Below the pieces are notes generated by a model. That model was not told where the DNA came from. It searched no databases and was given only the letters and a program-made list of their open reading frames with translations. From Pseudomonas sp. BSw22131 (GTDB lineage Bacteria; Pseudomonadota; Gammaproteobacteria; Pseudomonadales; Pseudomonadaceae), in the NCBI RefSeq assembly GCF_026810445.1, contig NZ_CP113949.1:3782001-3846000 (forward strand): a stretch of 64,000 bases of DNA, in the 5' to 3' direction. Position 1 is the stretch's first letter; each line of letters opens with the position of its first letter. Of the stretch, positions 34,620 through 44,061 are shown one piece after another. Position numbers and translations under genes: made by a program.

Positions 34620-36487
34620 CTGCCTTTCGCTCCCTGCTGACGCAGGCTGGCGCCGTGTTCCTGATGGGCGTCGCCTGCGCTGCTCAGGCGGCCCCGGAAC
34701 ATGCAATCACCCTTTACAACGAAGCCCCCAAGTATCCGGCGAACTTCAAGCACTTTGACTATGCCAATCCCGACGCACCCAAAGGCGGGCTGTTTCGTCA
34801 GGCGGGGTTTGGCGGCTTCGACAGCCTCAACCCGTTCATCAACAAAGGCGTGCCCGCCGACGACATAGGCCTGATCTACGACACACTCGCCCGCCAGGGT
34901 CTGGACGAGCCATTTACCGAATATGGGCTGGTCGCCGGCAAGATCGAGAAGGCCCCGGATGGCAGTTGGGTGCGCTTTTACCTGCGCCCGGAAGCGAAGT
35001 TCAGCGACGGCCACCCGATGCGTGCCGAAGACGTGGTGTTCAGTTTCCAGACGCTGATCAAGGACGGCTCGCCGCTGTACCGCAGCTATTACGCCGATGT
35101 CGATCAAGTCATCGCCGAAGACCCGCTCAAGGTTCTGTTCAAGTTCAAACACACTGATAACCGCGAGCTGCCGCTGATTCTTGGTCAGTTGCCGGTGCTG
35201 CCAAAACACTGGTGGGAAGGCCGTGACTTTGGCAAGAGCAATCTGGACATCCCGCTCGGCAGCGGGCCTTACAAGGTGGCTGAGGTCAAAGCCGGGCGCT
35301 CCATCCGCTATGAGCGCGACAAGAATTACTGGGCGAAAGACCTGCCGGTCAACAAGGGTTTCTACAATTTCGACACGCTATCGATTGACTACTACCGCGA
35401 CAACACCGTAGCGCTTGAGGCAATGAAAGCCGGTGCGTTCGACTACTGGCTGGAAAACAGTGCAAAAAACTGGGCCACGGCCTACGACACGCCAGCGGTG
35501 CGTGATGGTCGCCTGATCCGCGAAGAGATTTCCAACGGCAACCCGCAGGGGATGCAGGGCTTCATTTTCAATTTGCGCAAACCCATGTTCCAGGACGTTC
35601 GCGTGCGTCAGGCGTTGAGCCTGCTGCTGGACTTCGAATGGACCAACAAGCAATTGTTCAATGGCGCCTACACCCGCACCAAAAGCTATTTCGATAACTC
35701 CGACATGGGTTCGAGCGGCTTGCCGACGCCTGCCGAGCTGAAGATTCTTGAGCCCCTTCGCGACAAGCTTGCGCCGCAGGTTTTCACCGAAGAATTCAAA
35801 CTGCCGGTCACCGATAGCAGCGGCATGATTCGCGAGCAGCAACGCAAAGCCTTCCAACTGCTCAAGGAAGCGGGCTGGAAAATCGTCGGTGACAAAATGG
35901 TCGACACCGAAGGCAAGCCAGTAACCATCGAGTTCCTGCTGGCGCAAACCGAGTTCGAGCGCGTGCTGCTGCCGTTCAAGCGCAACCTCAGCGACCTTGG
36001 CATCAACCTGGAAATTCGCAGGGTCGACGTTTCGCAATACATCACCCGCCGACGCTCACGCGATTACGACATGATCGTGGGCAGCTTCCCGCAGTCCAGT
36101 TCTCCGGGTAACGAACAGCGCGAATTCTGGGATTCCGGAAGCGCCGACAAACCGGGCAGCTACAACGTTTTGGGGCTCAAGGATCCGGCGGTCGACACAC
36201 TGGTCAGCGGCTTGATCAACGCCGATTCGCGCCAAAGCCTGATCGACCATACCCGCGCCCTGGATCGCGTCTTGTTGTGGGGCTACTACGTGATCCCCAA
36301 CTGGCACATCAAAACCTGGCGCGTCGCGTACTGGGACCATATCGGTCACCCGAAAGTCTCGCCGCTGTACGACGTCGGGAACATGACCTGGTGGGTCAAA
36401 CCGGACGCCAAACCTGCCGTTCCGCTGGACGCTGCGCCTAAACCAGCAGAGCCGACAACGCCAGAACCTGCGAGCGCGGAGCGATAA
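34616..36487 (+). CDS. yejA: Peptide ABC transporter substrate-binding protein (second of two)
   Basis: The 623-residue YejA-like binding protein has signal peptide [26 protein letters not shown], cleaved near residue 26. It is clearly paralogous to the preceding gene along its whole length; for example, [19 protein letters not shown] corresponds to YPASFTHFDWVNPEAPKAG. The C-terminus has a proline- and alanine-rich tail ([18 protein letters not shown]) absent from the first copy. The start overlaps the previous stop. Both would feed the same YejBEF transporter, widening its peptide range. In E. coli YejABEF takes up microcin C-like peptides. Confidence 0.9.
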   Translation: MTAFRSLLTQAGAVFLMGVACAAQAAPEHAITLYNEAPKYPANFKHFDYANPDAPKGGLFRQAGFGGFDSLNPFINKGVPADDIGLIYDTLARQGLDEPFTEYGLVAGKIEKAPDGSWVRFYLRPEAKFSDGHPMRAEDVVFSFQTLIKDGSPLYRSYYADVDQVIAEDPLKVLFKFKHTDNRELPLILGQLPVLPKHWWEGRDFGKSNLDIPLGSGPYKVAEVKAGRSIRYERDKNYWAKDLPVNKGFYNFDTLSIDYYRDNTVALEAMKAGAFDYWLENSAKNWATAYDTPAVRDGRLIREEISNGNPQGMQGFIFNLRKPMFQDVRVRQALSLLLDFEWTNKQLFNGAYTRTKSYFDNSDMGSSGLPTPAELKILEPLRDKLAPQVFTEEFKLPVTDSSGMIREQQRKAFQLLKEAGWKIVGDKMVDTEGKPVTIEFLLAQTEFERVLLPFKRNLSDLGINLEIRRVDVSQYITRRRSRDYDMIVGSFPQSSSPGNEQREFWDSGSADKPGSYNVLGLKDPAVDTLVSGLINADSRQSLIDHTRALDRVLLWGYYVIPNWHIKTWRVAYWDHIGHPKVSPLYDVGNMTWWVKPDAKPAVPLDAAPKPAEPTTPEPASAER

Positions 36488-36488
36488 G

Positions 36489-37562
36489 ATGCTGGCCTAT
36501 ATTTTTCGGCGCTTGCTGCTGATCATTCCGACGCTGTTCGGCATTCTGCTCATCAACTTCGTGATCATCCAGGCCGCGCCGGGCGGTCCGGTCGAGCAGA
36601 TGATTGCCAAGCTCGAAGGCTTCGAGGGTGCCACCAGCCGGATCGCCGGGGGCGGCGCGGAAGTGGCGGTCGCGGGCTCGACTTACCGGGGCGCGCAAGG
36701 CCTGGACCCGAGCCTGGTCAAAGAAATCGAACACATGTATGGCTTCGACAAGTCGGCGCCGGAACGCCTGTGGATCATGATCAAGAACTACGCCCAACTG
36801 GATTTTGGCGACAGTTTCTTCCGTGACGCCAAGGTCATCGACCTGATCGTCGAGAAGATGCCGGTCTCCATTTCCCTAGGGTTGTGGAGCACGCTGATCA
36901 TGTACCTGGTGTCGATCCCGCTGGGCATCGCCAAAGCCACACGACACGGCAGCCATTTCGACGTCTGGACCAGTTCGGCCATCATCGTGGGCTACGCCAT
37001 TCCGGCGTTCCTGTTTGCGATCCTGCTGATCGTGGTGTTCGCGGGCGGCAGTTATCTGGACTGGTTCCCGCTGCGCGGCCTGACCTCCAACAACTTTGAC
37101 CAAATGAGCTGGCTGGGCAAGATCGGCGATTATTTCTGGCACCTCGCGTTGCCCGTCACCGCCCTGGTGATCGGCAACTTCGCCACCATGACCCTGCTGA
37201 CCAAGAACAGCTTTCTGGACGAGATCGGCAAGCAGTACGTGATTACCGCCAAAGCCAAGGGCCTTTCACAGCATCGCGTGCTCTACGGGCATGTATTCCG
37301 CAACGCCATGCTGCTGGTCATTGCAGGCTTCCCGTCGGCGTTCATTGGTATCTTTTTCACCGGTTCTTTGCTGGTCGAAGTGATCTTCTCCCTCGACGGC
37401 CTGGGCCTGATGAGCTTTGAAGCCGCGATCAACCGCGATTATCCGGTGGTGTTCGGCACGCTATTCATCTTCACCCTGCTGGGGTTGGTTGTGAAGCTGA
37501 TCGGCGACCTGACCTACACGCTGGTTGACCCGCGTATCGACTTCGAAAGCAGGGATCATTGA
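36489..37562 (+). CDS. yejB: Peptide ABC transporter permease YejB
   Basis: The 357-residue inner-membrane permease has the DppB/OppB N-terminal helix ([20 protein letters not shown]). It carries a long periplasmic insertion typical of YejB (about 35-95) and the EAA cytoplasmic loop that contacts the ATPase ([20 protein letters not shown], about 246-265). Six membrane segments are visible. It starts two bases after the binding-protein gene and forms a heterodimeric channel with YejE. Confidence 0.95.
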   Translation: MLAYIFRRLLLIIPTLFGILLINFVIIQAAPGGPVEQMIAKLEGFEGATSRIAGGGAEVAVAGSTYRGAQGLDPSLVKEIEHMYGFDKSAPERLWIMIKNYAQLDFGDSFFRDAKVIDLIVEKMPVSISLGLWSTLIMYLVSIPLGIAKATRHGSHFDVWTSSAIIVGYAIPAFLFAILLIVVFAGGSYLDWFPLRGLTSNNFDQMSWLGKIGDYFWHLALPVTALVIGNFATMTLLTKNSFLDEIGKQYVITAKAKGLSQHRVLYGHVFRNAMLLVIAGFPSAFIGIFFTGSLLVEVIFSLDGLGLMSFEAAINRDYPVVFGTLFIFTLLGLVVKLIGDLTYTLVDPRIDFESRDH

Positions 37563-37563
37563 T

Positions 37564-38583
37564 ATGACGTTGTCCCCTCTCAATCGACGCCGCTTCGCAC
37601 GCTTCAAAGCCAATAAACGTGGCTGGTGGTCGTTGTGGCTGTTCCTCATTCTGTTCGGCCTGAGCCTGGGCGCCGAATTGATCGCCAACGACAAACCGCT
37701 CGCCGTGCGCTACGACGGCCAGTGGTATTTCCCAGTGATAGAGCGCTACCCGGAAACCACCTTCGGCGGCGAATTCCCGCTGGAAGCCAACTACAAAAGC
37801 CCTTACATCAAGGAGCTGCTGGCGGCCAAAGGCGGCTGGACGTTGTGGGCGCCGATCCCCTTCAGCTACCAGAGCATCAACTACGACCTGAAAGTCCCGG
37901 CCCCGGCCCCGCCGTCCCGGGAAAATCTGCTGGGCACTGACGATCAGGGCCGCGACGTACTGGCGCGGGTGATTTATGGCTTCCGGGTCTCGGTACTTTT
38001 TGCACTGACGCTGACCGTGCTGAGCTCGATCATCGGTGTGATCGCTGGCGCGCTACAGGGGTTCTACGGCGGCTGGGTAGACCTGGTTGGCCAGCGCTTT
38101 CTGGAGATATGGTCAGGCCTGCCGGTGCTGTATCTGCTGATCATCCTCGCGAGCTTCGTGCAGCCCAACTTCTGGTGGCTGCTGGGCATCATGCTGCTGT
38201 TCTCGTGGATGAGCCTGGTGGACGTGGTCCGGGCCGAGTTTCTGCGCGGGCGTAACCTGGAATACGTGCGCGCAGCGAGGGCTCTGGGCATGCAAAACGG
38301 CGCAATCATGTTCCGCCACATTCTGCCCAACGCCATGGTTTCGACCATGACCTTCATGCCGTTCATTCTCACTGGCGCGATCGGCACCCTGACTGCGCTG
38401 GACTTCCTGGGCTTCGGCCTGCCCGCCGGATCGCCCTCGCTGGGCGAACTGGTCGCGCAAGGCAAATCCAATCTGCAAGCGCCCTGGCTGGGCATCAGTG
38501 CTTTCGCTGTACTGGCGCTGATGCTCAGCCTGCTGGTGTTCATCGGTGAATCCGCTCGCGATGCGTTCGACCCAAGGAAATGA
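37564..38583 (+). CDS. yejE: Peptide ABC transporter permease YejE
   Basis: The 339-residue OppC/DppC-type permease begins MTLSPLNRRRFARFKANKRG, and the first helix is WWSLWLFLILFGLSLGAEL. It has the large periplasmic loop characteristic of YejE (about 45-130) and the NLLGTDDQGRDVLARVIYGF entry into the second membrane region. The EAA loop YVRAARALGMQNGAIMFRHI contacts the ATPase. The ATG at 37564 was chosen; an upstream in-frame ATG at 37525 lies inside yejB. It is followed one base later by yejF. Confidence 0.94.
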   Translation: MTLSPLNRRRFARFKANKRGWWSLWLFLILFGLSLGAELIANDKPLAVRYDGQWYFPVIERYPETTFGGEFPLEANYKSPYIKELLAAKGGWTLWAPIPFSYQSINYDLKVPAPAPPSRENLLGTDDQGRDVLARVIYGFRVSVLFALTLTVLSSIIGVIAGALQGFYGGWVDLVGQRFLEIWSGLPVLYLLIILASFVQPNFWWLLGIMLLFSWMSLVDVVRAEFLRGRNLEYVRAARALGMQNGAIMFRHILPNAMVSTMTFMPFILTGAIGTLTALDFLGFGLPAGSPSLGELVAQGKSNLQAPWLGISAFAVLALMLSLLVFIGESARDAFDPRK

Positions 38584-38584
38584 G

Positions 38585-40195
38585 ATGAAGCAGGACAATC
38601 TGATCGAAATCCGTGACCTGTCCGTCGAGTTCGTCAGCGGTGACAAAACGCAGCGCGTGGTCGAGGGCATCAGCTTCGACATTCGCAAGGGCGAGACCCT
38701 GGCGCTGGTTGGCGAGAGCGGTTCGGGAAAATCCGTCACCGCGCACTCGATCCTGCGCCTGCTGCCCTACCCGCTGGCCTCTCATCCGACGGGCACGATT
38801 CGTTACGCCGGCCACGACATGCTGACCGCAAGCGAAAAACGCTTGCGGGCGATTCGTGGCAATCGCATCGCGATGATCTTTCAGGAGCCGATGACCTCGC
38901 TGAATCCGCTGCAATCGGTCGAAAAGCAGATCAACGAAGTGCTCGGCCTGCACAAAGGCCTGACGGGCAAGGCAGCCACTGAGCGCACGCTGGAGTTGCT
39001 CGACATGGTTGGCATCCCCGAGCCGCGAAAGCGCCTTAAAGCATTGCCTCACGAGCTCTCTGGCGGGCAACGGCAACGGGTGATGATCGCCATGGCGCTG
39101 GCCAACGAGCCCGAACTGCTGATTGCGGATGAGCCGACCACCGCGCTGGACGTCACCGTGCAGCTGAAAATCCTCGAACTGCTCAAGGAATTACAACGCC
39201 GCCTGGGGATGGCATTGCTGTTGATCAGCCACGATTTGAACGTGGTTCGACAAATAGCCAACCGAGTATGTGTCATGCAGCGCGGTTGCATCGTCGAACA
39301 GGCATCGTGCGAAGAGCTGTTCCGTTCACCACAGCATCCTTACACCCGGGAATTGCTCAGCGCCGAGCCTACGGGCGGCCCTGCAGATAACCTTCCGGGC
39401 GCGCCCATGCTGGAGGTTGAAAACCTGAAAGTCTGGTTTCCGATCAAGAAGGGCTTTTTCAAACGCACCGTCGATCACGTCAAAGCGGTGGATGGCATTC
39501 ACTTCAGCCTGCCAAAGGGTCAAACCCTTGGCATCGTGGGTGAGAGCGGTTCTGGCAAGTCGACACTGGGTCTGGCGATTCTCCGGCTGATCGGTAGCGA
39601 CGGTGACATACGCTTTCAGGGCAAACCGCTAGACTCCCTGACGCAGCAGCAGGTCCGCCCGCTACGGCGACAGATGCAGGTGGTGTTTCAAGACCCGTTT
39701 GGCAGCCTGAGCCCGCGCATGTCGGTCTGCGACATCGTTGGCGAAGGCCTGCGCATCCACAAGATGGGCACGGCGGTGGAGCAGGAATCGGCGGTGGTCG
39801 AAGCGCTCAAGGAGGTCGGGCTGGATCCGGACGCCCGACACCGCTATCCACATGAGTTTTCCGGGGGGCAGCGGCAAAGAATCGCCATCGCACGGGCATT
39901 AGTGTTAAAACCGGCGCTGATTTTGCTGGACGAGCCGACTTCCGCGCTCGACCGCACCGTTCAGCGCCAAGTGGTGGAGCTGCTGCGTTCACTGCAAGCC
40001 AAGTACAATTTGACGTATTTGTTTATCAGCCATGATCTGGCGGTAGTCAAAGCGCTGAGCCACCAACTGATGGTGGTCAAGCAAGGCCAAGTGGTCGAAC
40101 AGGGTGCAGCGCAAGATATCTTCGCCGCACCGCAACATCCTTATACACAGCAGCTGCTGGAAGCCGCCTTTTTGGCGCCGGCAGCTGTCGATTAA
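38585..40195 (+). CDS. yejF: Peptide ABC transporter ATPase YejF (fused tandem ATPases)
   Basis: The 536-residue protein holds two complete ABC ATPase domains in one chain. The first has Walker [14 protein letters not shown] (about 40), signature [13 protein letters not shown] and Walker [13 protein letters not shown]. The second has Walker [13 protein letters not shown] (about 320), signature [15 protein letters not shown] and Walker [13 protein letters not shown]. Both contain the oligopeptide C-terminal extension ([24 protein letters not shown]). It powers the YejB-YejE channel. fabI follows 19 bp downstream and could share its transcript. Confidence 0.95.
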   Translation: MKQDNLIEIRDLSVEFVSGDKTQRVVEGISFDIRKGETLALVGESGSGKSVTAHSILRLLPYPLASHPTGTIRYAGHDMLTASEKRLRAIRGNRIAMIFQEPMTSLNPLQSVEKQINEVLGLHKGLTGKAATERTLELLDMVGIPEPRKRLKALPHELSGGQRQRVMIAMALANEPELLIADEPTTALDVTVQLKILELLKELQRRLGMALLLISHDLNVVRQIANRVCVMQRGCIVEQASCEELFRSPQHPYTRELLSAEPTGGPADNLPGAPMLEVENLKVWFPIKKGFFKRTVDHVKAVDGIHFSLPKGQTLGIVGESGSGKSTLGLAILRLIGSDGDIRFQGKPLDSLTQQQVRPLRRQMQVVFQDPFGSLSPRMSVCDIVGEGLRIHKMGTAVEQESAVVEALKEVGLDPDARHRYPHEFSGGQRQRIAIARALVLKPALILLDEPTSALDRTVQRQVVELLRSLQAKYNLTYLFISHDLAVVKALSHQLMVVKQGQVVEQGAAQDIFAAPQHPYTQQLLEAAFLAPAAVD

Positions 40196-40214
40196 CCTGA
40201 TAGAGGAACAACAC

Positions 40215-41009
40215 ATGGGTTTTCTCGCCGGTAAGCGCGTCCTGATCGTCGGTGTCGCAAGCAAACTGTCCATCGCATCCGGCATCGCCGCCGCCATGCA
40301 TCGCGAGGGCGCTGAGCTTGCCTTCACCTACCAGAATGAAAAACTCAAAGGCCGCGTCGAAGAGTTCGCGCAGGGCTGGGGCTCCAACCCTGAGCTGTGC
40401 TTCCCTTGCGACGTCGCCAGCGACGAAGAAATCGCCAAAGTCTTCGAAGAGCTGAGCAAAAAGTGGGACGGCCTGGACGTGATCGTTCACTCGGTCGGCT
40501 TTGCACCAGGCGATCAACTGGACGGCGACTTCACCGAAGCCACCACCCGTGAAGGCTTCCGCATCGCTCACGACATCAGCGCCTACAGCTTCGTGGCACT
40601 GGCCAAAGCCGGTCGCGAGATGATGAAAGGCCGCAATGGCAGCCTGTTGACCCTGTCTTACCTGGGTGCAGAACGCACCATGCCGAACTACAACGTGATG
40701 GGCATGGCAAAAGCCAGCCTGGAAGCGGGCGTACGTTACCTGGCAGGCAGCCTCGGCCCGGACGGTACTCGCGTCAACGCCGTTTCCGCCGGCCCGATCC
40801 GCACCCTCGCGGCCTCCGGCATCAAGAACTTCCGCAAAATGCTGGCAGCCAACGAAGCGCAGACACCTCTGCGTCGCAACGTCACCATCGACGAAGTCGG
40901 CAATGCCGGTGCATTCCTGTGCTCCGATCTGGCTTCGGGCATCAGCGGCGAGATCATGTACGTTGACGGCGGCTTCAACACCACCGCAATGGGCAATCTC
41001 GAAGAGTGA
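40215..41009 (+). CDS. fabI: Enoyl-[acyl-carrier-protein] reductase (NADH) FabI
   Basis: The 264-residue short-chain dehydrogenase-fold enzyme performs the last step of each fatty acid elongation cycle, reducing trans-2-enoyl-ACP with NADH. It shows [19 protein letters not shown] (nucleotide site) and the FabI catalytic arrangement Tyr-x6-Lys in [20 protein letters not shown]. The C-terminal substrate loop includes [12 protein letters not shown]. The start is the ATG at 40215, preceded by AGAGGA. FabI is the target of triclosan. A strong terminator follows, convergent with nhaA. Confidence 0.96.
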   Translation: MGFLAGKRVLIVGVASKLSIASGIAAAMHREGAELAFTYQNEKLKGRVEEFAQGWGSNPELCFPCDVASDEEIAKVFEELSKKWDGLDVIVHSVGFAPGDQLDGDFTEATTREGFRIAHDISAYSFVALAKAGREMMKGRNGSLLTLSYLGAERTMPNYNVMGMAKASLEAGVRYLAGSLGPDGTRVNAVSAGPIRTLAASGIKNFRKMLAANEAQTPLRRNVTIDEVGNAGAFLCSDLASGISGEIMYVDGGFNTTAMGNLEE

Positions 41010-41075
41010 TGTGATGGAGGGTAATACCTTCCATCGCTTCCTGGCCCTAAACAGGTTTACATCTGTTTGAGCCTT

Positions 41076-41106
41076 AAAACGCCCGATGCACTGCATCGGG
41101 CGTTTT
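41076..41106. terminator. Bidirectional terminator between fabI and nhaA
   Basis: A perfect 14-bp stem AAAACGCCCGATGC/GCATCGGGCGTTTT with loop ACT-like centre. The A and T flanks allow function in both directions between the convergent genes. Confidence 0.9.
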
Positions 41107-41121
41107 GTATGTTTGGCCCCT

Positions 41122-42459
41122 TCAAAATTTAACCTTGCCCCAGATCAATCCAATCATCGCTGCAATAGTCGACGCAGCCAGTACGCTGAGCTTTGCGGAC
41201 GACAGTAGAGCCGGATCAGAAAACGCCAGTGCGGCAATGAAAATGGACATGGTGAATCCAATACCTGCCAGCAGCCCCACCAGCACAACGCCTTTCCATG
41301 TCACGCCGTCCGGCAGCGTGCAGATATTGAGTTTAACCAACGCCAGGCTTGCGAGAATCACGCCAAGCGGTTTGCCCAGTACCAGCGCCAGAATAATCCC
41401 CACAAAGACACTTTGCGAAACCGCCTCGTCAAGGTTGGCCCCCCCAAGACTGACCCCGGCATTAGCCAGTGCGAACAGCGGCATCACACCGTAAGCGACC
41501 CAAGGGTGAAGGCCAACTTGTATGCGTTGTACCGGTGGCAGCACCTCCCGTTCGGCGTGGCGTAGTTGCTTCAGGGGTTTGGCAACCGCTTGCGGGTTAT
41601 CGCCTGTCTGGGAAAAACGCTCCATCAATTCATGGAAAGTACGACCGATCGTGTCCAGCGGGCGCTCAACCGCAGGCTTGGAATTGACTGGAGCCATAAG
41701 ACCCAAAATCACACCCGCGAGTGTAGGGTGCACTCCGGTCTTCAACAGGCCAAACCAAACAATCGCGCCGGGTAAAACGTAGGCGTAAGCCTTGCCGATC
41801 CCCATCCGCTGGAAGATCAGAACCAACAGAAGTCCGCCAACCACGACCAATAATCCGAGGTAATCCAGACTGACCGTGTAGAAAACCGCGATTATCAGGA
41901 TCGCAACGATGTCATCAATGATGGCCAAAGCCAGCAGCAAAATGCGCACACCGCTTGGAATCGACTTACCCAACAGGGCAAGGACGCCAACGGCGAATGC
42001 GATGTCGGTGGCGGTCGGGACAGCCCAGCCAGCACTGGCCTCGCTACCATGGTTGAGCAGCGTGTAAATGATCGCTGGCATCAGGACGCCGCCCAGCGCA
42101 GCGCCGAGCGGCAGGGTGGCGAGTCTCATATTTGCCAGCGCGCCGTCCCTGATTTCCTGACGAATCTCCGCGCCGACGACCAGAAAGAAGATCGTCATCA
42201 GCCCGTCGTTGACCAGAAAATGCAGTGAACGCGAAACCGAGAAATCACCCAACCCCAACGTAAGCTGGGTATTCCAGAAATGCTCGTAGGAATCGGCAAA
42301 CGGGCTATTGGCCCAGATCAGGGCGATCATTGCAGCCAGAAGCAGGACAATGCCGCTGACGGCTTCGATGTGAGAGAACCGTTCGAGCGCTGACAGCGCG
42401 CGCTCGGTCAACACCTGAGGACGGGGAATGGAAGCGGACGCCATTTTTTTATCAGACAC
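41122..42459 (-). CDS. nhaA: Na+/H+ antiporter NhaA
   Basis: The 445-residue inner-membrane antiporter expels sodium in exchange for protons. A GTG start at 42459 is chosen because GGAGAG lies seven bases upstream; the frame is open much further but without a signal. Diagnostic sequences include HFLVNDGLMTIFFLVVGAEIR, AGWAVPTATDIAFAVGVLALL (the PTATDIAF motif with the ion-binding aspartate) and LALAIIDDIVAILIIAVFY (the adjacent aspartate pair). A hydrophilic loop of about 45 residues near 285-330 is followed by the last four helices. It lies between fabI and ppiD with a DUF2254 gene, a position not shared with P. aeruginosa as I remember it. Confidence 0.94.
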   Translation of the reverse strand: MSDKKMASASIPRPQVLTERALSALERFSHIEAVSGIVLLLAAMIALIWANSPFADSYEHFWNTQLTLGLGDFSVSRSLHFLVNDGLMTIFFLVVGAEIRQEIRDGALANMRLATLPLGAALGGVLMPAIIYTLLNHGSEASAGWAVPTATDIAFAVGVLALLGKSIPSGVRILLLALAIIDDIVAILIIAVFYTVSLDYLGLLVVVGGLLLVLIFQRMGIGKAYAYVLPGAIVWFGLLKTGVHPTLAGVILGLMAPVNSKPAVERPLDTIGRTFHELMERFSQTGDNPQAVAKPLKQLRHAEREVLPPVQRIQVGLHPWVAYGVMPLFALANAGVSLGGANLDEAVSQSVFVGIILALVLGKPLGVILASLALVKLNICTLPDGVTWKGVVLVGLLAGIGFTMSIFIAALAFSDPALLSSAKLSVLAASTIAAMIGLIWGKVKF

Positions 42460-42645
42460 ATTTACTCTCCGTTGGCGGCCCGACCAACGCTTGAGCTTTA
42501 ACCTGCACTGTGCTTTATGCCGCAGCGCACCCGCGGCGATCATAAGTAGCTGGCCGATAAGATGCAAACTGCAATCCAGCATGCCGCGATGAAACTTCTA
42601 CCTTGTCAATTACTCCATCAGCCGTAGCCATTTAAGGTAATGCAC

Positions 42646-43920
42646 ATGATCGCGCGTTGGCGTTGGATAGCGAATCAATTCACCAAGCGGCTTTGGTTCA
42701 GAGCCTCACTGTTCTCGATTCTTGGTGTAGCCACGGCGTTGCTCGCCGTGATCTTCAAGGACTTCATCCCGGAAACATTGCCAGCGCTCATTGGCGCGGA
42801 TGCAGTGGACAAGATCCTCGGGATCATTGCTTCCAGCATGCTCGCTGTCACAACCTTCTCGTTAAGCACCATGGTTACGGCATACGGTGCCGCAAGCAGC
42901 GGAGTGACGCCTCGTGCCACCACTCTCGTCATGGAAGACACCACGACGCAGAACGCACTGGCCACTTTTATCGGTTCGTTTCTCTTCAGCCTGGTTGGCA
43001 TCATTGCATTGAGTACCGGCGCCTACGGAACACAGGGTCGGGTCTTGCTGTTCGCGGTGACGATAGTGGTTGTGATCCTGATTGTTTACACCCTGCTGCG
43101 CTGGATCGATCACCTGTCCAAACTCGGGCGTGTAGGAGAAACCATCGACCGGGTCGAAAAAGCTGCGATAGAGGCTATCAACCAACGCGTTCAGTGGCCG
43201 TACCTGGGCGGCTCAGCTTACCCGCATGATCTTGTACTCGCGCCTTGCGCGCGGACCCTGTCCAGTCAACACACTGGCTACGTCCAGCATATCGATGTGC
43301 ATGCCTTGGGTATCGTTGCCGAGGAGTGTCAGATCCAGATCTATCTAGAAATTCTTCCAGGGAGCTTTGTGCATCTGGGCATGCCCCTCGTGCGTATTGT
43401 TGCATTGAACGGCAAGGATGAGGATGACCAGGCTATCAAGGAGAAGATCCTGGCGACCTTGAGCATAGGTATCAGGAGAACGTTTGAACACGACCCGCGT
43501 TTTGGACTTTCCGTACTCTCCGAGATTGCGTCACGCGCGTTGTCGCCGGCGGTCAACGACCCAGGCACTGCCATTGACGTCATTGGCCGGGGAGTCAGAA
43601 CCTTGACCTGCTGGGGTAAACCGCACGCGTCTACGCCGAACAACAACCCGGGTTGCGACCTGGTGTACCTGAAAGGATTGACGGTTGATGATTTGTTCGA
43701 CGATTTTTTCGCCCCAATCAGCAGGGACGGCGCAGGCCTGCTTGAAGTTAACCTTCGTCTGCTAAAGGCTCTCCTCAGCCTCGCGCAGATAAACCCGGCG
43801 CTCTTCAATCAAAGCTGCAAACGGCACGCGGAGCTGTTGATCATGCGTGCCAATATTTCACTCGCACTGCAACAAGAGAAGGATAAACTTAGCTCATTGG
43901 CAAAGACACTTTGCTCATAA
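42646..43920 (+). CDS. DUF2254 membrane protein
   Basis: The 424-residue protein has four hydrophobic segments in its first 160 residues (LWFRASLFSILGVATALLAV, ILGIIASSMLAVTTFSLS, ALATFIGSFLFSLVGIIALS, VLLFAVTIVVVILIVYTLL). A large soluble C-terminal domain follows, containing the conserved GIRRTFEHDPRFGLSVLSEIASRALSPAVNDPGTA region (about 278-312). This pattern is that of DUF2254, a widespread family with no established role. The ATG at 42646 is eight bases from AAGG, better placed than the ATG at 42640. It is divergent from nhaA with a 186-bp gap and ends before a strong terminator shared with ppiD. Confidence 0.88.
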   Translation: MIARWRWIANQFTKRLWFRASLFSILGVATALLAVIFKDFIPETLPALIGADAVDKILGIIASSMLAVTTFSLSTMVTAYGAASSGVTPRATTLVMEDTTTQNALATFIGSFLFSLVGIIALSTGAYGTQGRVLLFAVTIVVVILIVYTLLRWIDHLSKLGRVGETIDRVEKAAIEAINQRVQWPYLGGSAYPHDLVLAPCARTLSSQHTGYVQHIDVHALGIVAEECQIQIYLEILPGSFVHLGMPLVRIVALNGKDEDDQAIKEKILATLSIGIRRTFEHDPRFGLSVLSEIASRALSPAVNDPGTAIDVIGRGVRTLTCWGKPHASTPNNNPGCDLVYLKGLTVDDLFDDFFAPISRDGAGLLEVNLRLLKALLSLAQINPALFNQSCKRHAELLIMRANISLALQQEKDKLSSLAKTLCS

Positions 43921-44008
43921 AAAGCTTGAGGAGCGCGATTTTGCACTGCTCTCTGCGTGTGCTGAGCGCTTTGCAATCAGGGCAACCGCCATCAGGCTGA
44001 CACCCATG

Positions 44009-44043
44009 AAAAAGCCCCGGTCTCTCACGAGCCGGGGCTTTTT
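44009..44043. terminator. Bidirectional terminator between DUF2254 gene and ppiD
   Basis: The stem AAAAAGCCCCGG/CCGGGGCTTTTT is flanked by A and T runs, suitable for both converging transcripts. Confidence 0.92.
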
Positions 44044-44061
44044 GTATGTCCGCTTGATCGA

